A stretch of DNA of 32,264 bases from Falsiruegeria mediterranea M17 (lineage in GTDB: Bacteria; Pseudomonadota; Alphaproteobacteria; Rhodobacterales; Rhodobacteraceae), in NCBI RefSeq assembly GCF_900302455.1, contig NZ_ONZG01000023.1, positions 1 through 32,264 of the forward strand, given 5' to 3'. A program made the position numbers and the translations under genes. The notes under the pieces are model-generated. The model did not search any database. It had not been told where the DNA came from and saw nothing but the letters and a program-made list of their open reading frames with translations. Every line of letters begins with the position of its first letter. Position 1 is the first letter of the stretch. Shown here piece by piece: positions 15,362 to 22,982 of the stretch.

Positions 15362-17491
15362 TCAGAAGCGTCCTTTGTTCCATTCATGCTCTTCCGCACG
15401 TGAAAGCGGCTGCGATGATCCTTCTTTGCGTACGAAGAACTCCTCCTTACCTTCGGAAATCACGTAAACGGGTTTGTTCGCTCTTGTGACCTCAACATGA
15501 CAAATCTGTTTGTCGTCATAGGTGGGCCAGTTGAGCTTCCAAAGCTTCATAACGTCCTTACCGAGGAACTTGTCGAAGATATTAGCAATGTGAAGTTGAA
15601 AGCCGTCCCGATCTTTCTTTGAAAGTGTGCCGCAGTCGAGTTCGAGGCCAATGGCATTCCCATGGTCATCGACACCAATGAAGAGGCTTCCACCGTCAGA
15701 ATTCATGAATGCCGCAACTGTCTTGGCGACCACATGCTCGAGCTTCTTGTTCACTTCGCCAGTACGCATGTCGTATCGTAGGGTGGACTTGAACTCTACC
15801 AGCTGGCCCTCTCCATCGAGGATCATCTCATGGATGGGGTCGATCTGCGCGGGTGCTTCGGATGGTTCGATGCGCTTCAAGATCTCGGCATAGAGCACTT
15901 CTGAGCGATGCTTCAGGAATGCAGTAAAATCGTCTTGCACAACTGAGGCATCATCCAACTCGATGAGATGGCTGCTCAGCGCATGCTTTAATTCTGAATT
16001 CTCATCTGCAAAATCTGCTAGATAAACCGAGGGGGCCTTTGCGCCGATCCGCTTCTTGTTCAGTTCGGCGCTGACCAAAGTGATGTTCACAATCGAGTTG
16101 GCATAGGGGGTCTCTGCATCGCTGCCATGCTTGCGGACAAATGCTCTCGGAAAGAAATGGTGGTAGTTCTTACTGCTGGCGATTTTGAGATAGGAGTTAT
16201 CCAGAAGCACCTTACCGTTTGTGTCGAAATCTTTTGGTTCATGATATGCTAGAATGCACAGGATCGACTTGCAGATCGCGTTCCCGGTCGAGAAGTCTGT
16301 TTCACGGAGATCTTGAGCTGAATTGATGAAAAGTTTGAACTCGGAGTAAGCTGGCCGCTGGCCTGCTATGATTAGATCAACTTTCTTGATATCAGCCGCC
16401 AGCTTGGATTCAGTTGCCGATGAATACCGCAGCGACAAGGAAGAACGCCAGAAGAGCTCTTCCAGATATTTCCGTTGCTGACCGCTGGGTGACTTGCCCG
16501 TTTTCAAGAAGAAGTAGGCAAAAGGCACGATGAGAGTGTCGTAGGGCAAAATTTGGGAAACAGGTATCCGCAAAACTGTTCGGAAGTGGTCGATGGTCTT
16601 CTCGATCGCAGAGATGACATCATCCCACCTTGCAATGATGTCGGCCTTGTCCAGGCCAAGGATCGTCTTTCGCTTGCACTCCTTCGACTCGCTTATGACG
16701 AGGCTCAGGATTTGCAGAAGAACAGAGGGAGAAATGTTTTCGTACTTGCTGTCATTAAGTTTTTTCTGGAACTTCTCCCAGCGGGCCTGCATGTCGAAAT
16801 CAGCGGCTTCGTCGTAGGTCTTGGCCGACATGATTTCGAAAAGCGTGAGAACCTTTCCCCCCGTATTTATTCGAGTAAAGACCTCAATGGCGGACTCGAT
16901 ATCGTTCTGTCGAAGGGTGACCGTTGAGAACGCATAAGTCTTAAAGGCGCTGGAATAAGCACTGATCTGATTGATTTGAGTTTTCTCAAAACCACGCTGT
17001 TCCAGTTCATTGCCCATCTGGTAGTCAAAGTTCAGAACGTCATGCAGGGGTATGAAAACCTCCGCCTCGTCTTTCACGGTGACGATGTCCTTCTCCTTCT
17101 CCTCGAGGTTCTCTTCCAGGTTCACGACAATGTCTTTGTAGTCGGTCACCTTTTTTTCGGTGGGTTTTCTGATCTGTGCACCAAGATAGGCAGCGAAGAG
17201 GGAGGTTATGCGTTGCTGCCCATCAAGGACGTACTGAACATTGCGCCCAACGGGCGTCTCAGGCAGATCAAAGCCACCAATGTTCTTTATATCGTTGATG
17301 CGTTGATCCGTTTCCCAAAGGATGAAGGTCCCGATGGGATACCCTTTGAGGATAGAATCCAGAAGCTTGGCAGTTGCCTTCAAGTCCCAGACGAAATCCC
17401 GTTGGAACTTGGGCACCTTGATGATGCCCTTTTTGACGTCCGAGATCAGGTCATCATATGTCTTTGAATCTGGCTTTGGCTGGTTATTCAT
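15362..17491 (-). CDS. DUF262 (GmrSD-type) - HNH - AlbA_2 (Schlafen-type) fusion protein
   Basis: A 709-aa protein with three parts. The N-terminal DUF262 (about 10-230) shows VPKFQRDFVWDLK, ILKGYPIGTFILW and VLDGQQRITSLFAAY, the DNA-binding/NTP-using module of GmrSD-type modification-dependent restriction enzymes. The middle part holds HHFFPRAF (H444, H445) with ANSIVNITLVSAELNKK and KAPSVYL, the His-Asn pattern of DUF1524-like HNH nucleases. The C-terminus (about 555-700) is an AlbA_2/Schlafen-type domain: GEGQLVEFKSTLR (E566, K568), AFMNSDGGSLFIGVDDHG and VRKEGSSQPLS. The start ATG 17491 follows GGACGGACGA. It lies 75 bp behind the HNH gene, same strand. GmrSD enzymes cut modified phage DNA; Schlafen-type domains are found in tRNA- or DNA-acting defence proteins. 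The combined activity here is inferred. Confidence 0.85.
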   Translation of the reverse strand: MNNQPKPDSKTYDDLISDVKKGIIKVPKFQRDFVWDLKATAKLLDSILKGYPIGTFILWETDQRINDIKNIGGFDLPETPVGRNVQYVLDGQQRITSLFAAYLGAQIRKPTEKKVTDYKDIVVNLEENLEEKEKDIVTVKDEAEVFIPLHDVLNFDYQMGNELEQRGFEKTQINQISAYSSAFKTYAFSTVTLRQNDIESAIEVFTRINTGGKVLTLFEIMSAKTYDEAADFDMQARWEKFQKKLNDSKYENISPSVLLQILSLVISESKECKRKTILGLDKADIIARWDDVISAIEKTIDHFRTVLRIPVSQILPYDTLIVPFAYFFLKTGKSPSGQQRKYLEELFWRSSLSLRYSSATESKLAADIKKVDLIIAGQRPAYSEFKLFINSAQDLRETDFSTGNAICKSILCILAYHEPKDFDTNGKVLLDNSYLKIASSKNYHHFFPRAFVRKHGSDAETPYANSIVNITLVSAELNKKRIGAKAPSVYLADFADENSELKHALSSHLIELDDASVVQDDFTAFLKHRSEVLYAEILKRIEPSEAPAQIDPIHEMILDGEGQLVEFKSTLRYDMRTGEVNKKLEHVVAKTVAAFMNSDGGSLFIGVDDHGNAIGLELDCGTLSKKDRDGFQLHIANIFDKFLGKDVMKLWKLNWPTYDDKQICHVEVTRANKPVYVISEGKEEFFVRKEGSSQPLSRAEEHEWNKGRF

Positions 17492-17566
17492 TCGTCCGTC
17501 CGTCTAAATCTTGCGCTTCAATTGATCAGTTGCAAATCGTGCGAGTTTGTCGCTTGGGGCATGCCA

Positions 17567-18316
17567 TCACCCTTCAAACAAGTTGGTGCGATGCCAACTC
17601 AGGCGCTTCGCTATTTCGTCATTCAAGCGGGTCAAACGCATCGTCGGCAGTATCCCGGAAGCTAATTGATCCCCGTCTGAGACTTTCGTCGAGATCAGAA
17701 TGTTCCCACCGTCATCAAAGGACACAAGACCAGCGTCGAAGGCGGCGTCTAGCGTGGCGACCAGAAGCAAACCGTTATGCACGTTCAGGCGCTCTTCGTC
17801 GCTTTCACATTTGGCCCAGGGAATGATGTGGCTCGCGCGTAGCAGCGTCGGGTTCCGCACGCCGGTGACAGCGCAGGATTTTTCCCAATAATCCATCAGG
17901 GCCGAGCGAAACACATTCTGCCCGATCCGTTCCTTGCGCAGCCGTTCCACCTCGGTGCTGGAAGGCTCCTCTTGAAGCAGACGCTCGAACTCTGCCAGCG
18001 GTTCGTTGGGCAGAGAGCGCGCGAGCGCCCAAATGCGGCCGATGATGCGGAATAGATCGCCGGAGCTTGGGGCGATAAAGCAGTCAAAACCCTCATGCGC
18101 GACCGGCGCGGGGGCGAGCTCGCTCGACAGTTCGCGGCCGACGCCCCGATGCGAGGTGCCAACAAAGAAGCGCCCTGTATCATCCGTGGTCAAGGCTAGC
18201 CGAGCTGTCACCGCATGGCCCTGAAAACACAGCCAACCATCGCTTTCGCCAAGGGGGATCGAGAACCCGTGATCGAGGGCGGATTTTTCCAGTCGGTTGC
18301 GTAGGCTCAGGTCCAT
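17567..18316 (-). CDS. HNH endonuclease (HNH_2 type)
   Basis: A 249-aa protein. The first 130 residues are an uncharacterised alpha/beta region; the C-terminus carries the nuclease: RIGQNVFRSALMDYWEKSC, ITGV-like AVTGVRNPTLLRASHIIPW (catalytic His163), RLNVHNGLLL (Asn/His 178-181) and LDAAFDAGLVSF. This is the usual layout of the restriction-associated HNH_2 family. It starts 10 nt behind the RAMA-like gene, in the same operon as the methylase, and so is the best candidate for the cutting component of the system. The cleavage activity is inferred from motifs. Confidence 0.85.
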   Translation of the reverse strand: MDLSLRNRLEKSALDHGFSIPLGESDGWLCFQGHAVTARLALTTDDTGRFFVGTSHRGVGRELSSELAPAPVAHEGFDCFIAPSSGDLFRIIGRIWALARSLPNEPLAEFERLLQEEPSSTEVERLRKERIGQNVFRSALMDYWEKSCAVTGVRNPTLLRASHIIPWAKCESDEERLNVHNGLLLVATLDAAFDAGLVSFDDGGNILISTKVSDGDQLASGILPTMRLTRLNDEIAKRLSWHRTNLFEG

Positions 18317-18326
18317 TCTTTTTAGA

Positions 18327-18572
18327 TCACTTCAAGTGTTTTTTGCGAAGTGCACCGAGTCTTTCTCCGGTAGACAGTTCTACCTTGTCGAAGATATTGA
18401 CACCCTTCCAACCGGTTAAGCTCTTGGCCCACGCCGTGAATGTCATAGTCTCACCTCGGTATTTTACCTTTCGTGCATCCACAATTGTGGCCCGAGATGC
18501 GGGCATGCCAACGAGCTGGACTTCTTGACCAGCGCGCAAAATTCCAAGTGAAAACATTTCCTCTCGTGTCAT
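18327..18572 (-). CDS. small RAMA/DUF4357-like protein
   Basis: An 81-aa protein (GILRAGQEVQLVGMPASRAT, then VKYRGETMTFTAWAKSLTGW, ending with a basic KKHLK). The order 'level of compound - G - y/v - A-W-A - tGW' resembles RAMA/DUF4357 domains, which often accompany adenine methylases and restriction enzymes as DNA-reading modules. It sits 10 nt ahead of the HNH gene and 17 nt behind the methylase, so it is certainly in that operon. The family assignment is tentative. Confidence 0.55.
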   Translation of the reverse strand: MTREEMFSLGILRAGQEVQLVGMPASRATIVDARKVKYRGETMTFTAWAKSLTGWKGVNIFDKVELSTGERLGALRKKHLK

Positions 18573-18589
18573 AACTGCCGTCCTTTCTT

Positions 18590-21500
18590 CTACATTTTCG
18601 ATCTTGAATGCCTGTCATAGGCCTCCAGGATCAGTCTCTGTGTTCGGTATTCGCCAAGCTGGCTGACTTCTTTTTCTTTCAGCCCCCGAAATGTCTCAGT
18701 GGGGTACGCATGTTCTTTGATCGAATGAGGATCCAACACAAAACTCAATTCCTCTCTTGTCAGGCGATACTTGTGAGCAAAAAACGCGTCGAGTTCCGCT
18801 CTAAGAAGCGCGCGTCGTTCTGGATCAAAGTTGAACGGCGCTCGATCACAACCGAGGTCTTCGGCCCAAGGTCGCATAGCCTCGGTAGTGTAGGTTAACT
18901 CAGTCATCAGTTTCGTTAGAATTGCTAACTCTTCCTCATTAAATTGATAAGGGGCAATTACCGGAAATTGCTGCACGTAGAAAAAGTTAAGATTTATTCC
19001 GCCGACCTTTTGGCGGGCAATGTAATCGAAGGGTATGCTTGATATGCAAGCCATAAGAGCGGCATAGTGCGGGGTCGAAAGATCGCCTGGTACGCCCCAA
19101 ACTTGGACGCTATTGCCCGTGGCTGTACGCGGAATGATAGTTCCTAAAACAGTTCTTTCGTCGGTAGCACGAGCAATGCCGCGAACCCCCAACAACCAAC
19201 GCGGCTTCTTTCGATCAATCAGGTCCCCCGTCAGCTCCAGCCATCGACCATCATAGTCTTTGATAAAGGCGAGATCGTCTTGAGCTAACGGCGTATAGCG
19301 CTGCATCTCCACGCCACGGGGCGCAGAGGCGCTCAGCCAATTTTGAAGACTTCTGCCCACGACGCTGGTTGATGTCGCTTGCGGGCCCAAGACGTTTGTC
19401 AGATGTGCCTGTATATCGCGCAGGGAGGCGATCGGGTTGCGCGGGCTCAAGCCTGGGGTCGACCCCAAGACCCACTCTGCCAGAACCTTAAGGCACGCTT
19501 CAGCATCTTCTTTGCGGAATGCCGATTTCAAACGGGTCGGCACACGTGACGCTCGCAGATCAACCTCATCTTCCGGCACCCAATAACGTGGGGTCGGTTC
19601 AAAGGTCGGATTCTGCTTTTCTTCAAGGGTCACGTCTCGCGTCGATTGATCCTCATCTTCACCCTCATAGGTCGCCCAGCGATGATCGTAATGGTGGATC
19701 ATTTTGGCCTCATAGAGGGGCACAAAGCGCCGCCCGTCTGAATGTTCCCAATTCGCGCTACTACGAACAAAGCCTTGCTTTGCAAGGGTATCCTCGCCCG
19801 CGAAGAAACCGCTGTCGTTTGACATGTCGAACATGCGTTGAAAGCTGATCCCCCAGGGGTTCTTGTCGCCTTCAGGGCTGTCAGGCTGTTCTTCGATCAG
19901 AACGGGCGCTTTGGCATATAGTTTTGCCGTCAGTTCAGCATCGGCGCGCGACCGAAAGACGGGGGCCGTTTTTGTGTTGGGATTGATCGCCGCGATCTGT
20001 TCGGGTGTGAGTGTGAAACGACGTTCTTTTTCTTCCAGCATGGACACATCGTGCAAAAAGAAGGCGAAACTAGCGACCTTTGCAGGACCGATGGACAGGA
20101 TCGAGAATTTGAAACTTCTGTGGACACTCGGGAAGATGCCGTCTCGGTTTTCGAAGTCGTATAGAGCGTTCAAGCGTTTGGTTGCCACCAAATCCCCAAA
20201 AAACGCACTGGTGGAGCTGTCCGTGGCAATGCCTGTCGGCACGATCATCCCTGCGCGGCCAGAAGGTGCTTCACGAACCCCGCCTGTATCCGCAATGGCC
20301 TGGAGCAGCGAGGTTTGGGGAGCCTTCTGCGACTGCATGTTTCGACGGGCAAGGCGTGAAAAATGCTCGGCGAAAAGCGCATAGGTGTTGACGTCACCGA
20401 CGCCGGACAAGGGAAACCGGCCCGACTTGCGGACAAAGAAACTGGCGGCTTCTGCCGCACGTTTCGCCGCTTCAAATTCGAGAAAGAGATCGCGTTCAGC
20501 TGTGCCGTCCTCAGCCGAAGACAAGGCCTTGATCAGCTTGTCCCTCGCGGCCTTGTTCTTGGCAGTCGCAATCGCCGTATCCCGTGAGGCAAAGAACTCT
20601 TGCTCCTGAAGTTTGATACGCTCCCACGGCGGGTTTCCTACGACGGCATCAAAGCCGCCTCGCGCCATGACGGCCGGAAAAGCTAGTGGCCAATGCAGAG
20701 CGCTGTTCTGGTCAGAGACGGTATGGGCATTGTCTTGCAGGACATCCGACCGGATTTTGCCGCTTAACGCTTCCCACATTGCACCTGTTGTCGGCACGGG
20801 CATGTCCACTAAAGTTCGGGCGGAGGGTTCTTCACCCACCTTGGGTGTGAAAAAGGCCGCCACATACATATCGCAGGCCAATTTCAAGCGCTGCCATTGG
20901 TCAGACGCCTCGTACTTGGCAAATGCACGCGCCTTGGCCTTGACCTCCTTCAGCGTATCCTCGGGCATGGCCGCGATTTTCCGCGCGCCATCGATGATCT
21001 CAGCCGGGGCCGCGAGAGTTTTGATAAAGCCCGACGCGGCCTTGCCATCACGTTCGTCCTTGTTGAGGCGTTCATAGGCTTTGGCCACTTCTTTGTCGTC
21101 GCCGGACATCGCCTTATACGCATCGTCCGGGATACCGGCCTTCAGCATCTCGTAGTCGAAGATCCCGATCAGGCTGTCTCCGCATTGGATGCGGGCGTCG
21201 AGGAAGGATAGCGGCTTGCCTGGTTCCAGCGCTTCGATCCACAAGGCCACCTTGCAGAGCTCAACTGCCATTGGGTTCCTGTCGGACCCGTATATGCAAT
21301 TCCCGACGACCTCACGCAGGGCATGTTGGAAGACTTCTTGTGAAATGGCTCCGGGCATCCGATGACGAGCGATGCGGGCTGCGGCGCGACGAGCGGCTCC
21401 GAGAAGAAAGTGACCAGACCCACATGCCGGGTCGATCATCGAAAGCTTAAGTATTTCGGAGACGGGATCGTTTGGATTTCGTGCCTCCGCTGCATCCAGC

Positions 21501-22972
21501 ACGGGATCCAGCGTGGTATCCAGAAGAAGTTTCACCAAAGAATCTGGTGTGTAGTAGGAGCCTGACACCTTGCGGGCGTTGCCCTTGGTCGCATCGCCTT
21601 CCGCAAAGGTGAAATCTCTCGCCTCGAGGTTCAGCTCTGGTGTGAGTTCCAGCAGGCTTTCGTAGACTGACCCCAGTTCTTCCGTTTCCATGTCACGCCA
21701 ATTCACCTTGGTCATGGATTGACCCTCAGGACGGAACCAAGCCACCCGCCAGATCGCTTTTAAGAAGCGTTTGTTGTCGATCTTGCAGTTGCCGAGATGT
21801 TCGAGTTTGTCTGGGTCAAAGAGCCCGCCAAGAGCAACCAGCCCAAGAGCAGGCTGTCCGTCCGAAAGTGCTATGAAGAGGGATTTCATCCCCTCCCAAG
21901 CATCAATATTTTTGTCGAGAGAGGCGTTGCGAACGCAGCGTTCTCGGAGGCGGTGCAATGAATACCCTCCAAGATAGGCCTTTCGGGCGGCGTCGCTCGT
22001 ATTTGGGGCATGCAAGAGGTCGCGGTCTTCTGCCGCGAATAGGAAGATGATGCGGTAAACCAGCCGCAATAGTTCTTCATAGTAGGCTTGGCGTCTTAAC
22101 TCGCCTGACTGCAGCTGGTCTCGCAGCTCCGAGTTGAAGGGATGTTGGATAAATCCTCGCCCCAGTTCAATCAGTGCAGCTTCCACGCCCAAGCGCAGAT
22201 TGTCTTTTGCAGCTGCACCATCGAGACGGCTCCGCTCTTTCCAACGCTCCAGCGGGCAGTCGGACGGACTAGTGCCTTCAACGCCAAATCGGGAAGCGTG
22301 AAGGATAAGCCATGCTGCGGAAAAGTCGGGAAAAAGTCCTTCTGTGAAGATCTTCTCGAAGTTCACTTCAATCCAGGCCGGTCGTGTGAGACTTGCATTG
22401 TCCCGCATGATACGCAGCACGCCACCATCACAGGTGATACCCCATAAAGCATCTTCATCGGCGTTCAGGTATTCCTGCAAGAGCTGGGTCGATGACCTTT
22501 TGCGGGTGTCATCTCCAAACTGAGAAAGAGCTTCATCTATGCCTGGCTTTCTGCTGTCAGCGGGAGAAGAAGGAGCGATGATGACAGGTATACGCCCATT
22601 TGCTGCAGAAAAATTAACAGGAAATGTTCGGTCAGTAATCTGTTTGCCAGCCGACTTTGTGAGGGTTTTGAAGCCGAAGCATTCTGAGAGCAGGCTTTGC
22701 ACGAAGCCAATAGGAGCAGACGCATTCGCCCCTTTTCCAGCCTCATAGCTTTCCCAGTGAGCATGGGCGATCTGATAAAAGCGAGCGATTTCATCCCGAA
22801 GCTTCAGGCCTTTGGGGATATCGTAGCTTTCATCACTTTGTTCGGCTGCATCACCAGCTGCAATTTGGGCGATTATATCTGTTGGTAGAAGACCGCCAAC
22901 AACTTCAATTGCCGCAAAATCTAGGCGAGCAGAGCGGCGGGATTGTCTACGTCTTTTTGTAATTCTGGCCAT
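18590..22972 (-). CDS. Eco57I-type N6-adenine DNA methylase, DrmMI-like
   Basis: A 1460-aa protein. The N-terminal 470 residues are a helical region of the sort found in large type IIG/PglX/DrmMI-type methylases. Motif I is DPACGSGHFLLGAARR (Asp514) and motif IV is GNPPWERI (NPPW at 780-783), so it should transfer methyl groups from S-adenosylmethionine to the N6 of adenine. The C-terminal 600 residues would contain the target recognition domain (YYVQQFPV-like FFYVQQFPVIAPY and ADDRAPF-like blocks). No PD-(D/E)XK motif is obvious at the N-terminus, so it looks like a methylase alone. It starts 10 nt behind the SNF2 helicase gene. In DISARM class 1 such a methylase marks self DNA; a BREX PglX-like role is the alternative. 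Confidence 0.8.
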   Translation of the reverse strand: MARITKRRRQSRRSARLDFAAIEVVGGLLPTDIIAQIAAGDAAEQSDESYDIPKGLKLRDEIARFYQIAHAHWESYEAGKGANASAPIGFVQSLLSECFGFKTLTKSAGKQITDRTFPVNFSAANGRIPVIIAPSSPADSRKPGIDEALSQFGDDTRKRSSTQLLQEYLNADEDALWGITCDGGVLRIMRDNASLTRPAWIEVNFEKIFTEGLFPDFSAAWLILHASRFGVEGTSPSDCPLERWKERSRLDGAAAKDNLRLGVEAALIELGRGFIQHPFNSELRDQLQSGELRRQAYYEELLRLVYRIIFLFAAEDRDLLHAPNTSDAARKAYLGGYSLHRLRERCVRNASLDKNIDAWEGMKSLFIALSDGQPALGLVALGGLFDPDKLEHLGNCKIDNKRFLKAIWRVAWFRPEGQSMTKVNWRDMETEELGSVYESLLELTPELNLEARDFTFAEGDATKGNARKVSGSYYTPDSLVKLLLDTTLDPVLDAAEARNPNDPVSEILKLSMIDPACGSGHFLLGAARRAAARIARHRMPGAISQEVFQHALREVVGNCIYGSDRNPMAVELCKVALWIEALEPGKPLSFLDARIQCGDSLIGIFDYEMLKAGIPDDAYKAMSGDDKEVAKAYERLNKDERDGKAASGFIKTLAAPAEIIDGARKIAAMPEDTLKEVKAKARAFAKYEASDQWQRLKLACDMYVAAFFTPKVGEEPSARTLVDMPVPTTGAMWEALSGKIRSDVLQDNAHTVSDQNSALHWPLAFPAVMARGGFDAVVGNPPWERIKLQEQEFFASRDTAIATAKNKAARDKLIKALSSAEDGTAERDLFLEFEAAKRAAEAASFFVRKSGRFPLSGVGDVNTYALFAEHFSRLARRNMQSQKAPQTSLLQAIADTGGVREAPSGRAGMIVPTGIATDSSTSAFFGDLVATKRLNALYDFENRDGIFPSVHRSFKFSILSIGPAKVASFAFFLHDVSMLEEKERRFTLTPEQIAAINPNTKTAPVFRSRADAELTAKLYAKAPVLIEEQPDSPEGDKNPWGISFQRMFDMSNDSGFFAGEDTLAKQGFVRSSANWEHSDGRRFVPLYEAKMIHHYDHRWATYEGEDEDQSTRDVTLEEKQNPTFEPTPRYWVPEDEVDLRASRVPTRLKSAFRKEDAEACLKVLAEWVLGSTPGLSPRNPIASLRDIQAHLTNVLGPQATSTSVVGRSLQNWLSASAPRGVEMQRYTPLAQDDLAFIKDYDGRWLELTGDLIDRKKPRWLLGVRGIARATDERTVLGTIIPRTATGNSVQVWGVPGDLSTPHYAALMACISSIPFDYIARQKVGGINLNFFYVQQFPVIAPYQFNEEELAILTKLMTELTYTTEAMRPWAEDLGCDRAPFNFDPERRALLRAELDAFFAHKYRLTREELSFVLDPHSIKEHAYPTETFRGLKEKEVSQLGEYRTQRLILEAYDRHSRSKM

Positions 22973-22982
22973 GGTCTTACCC

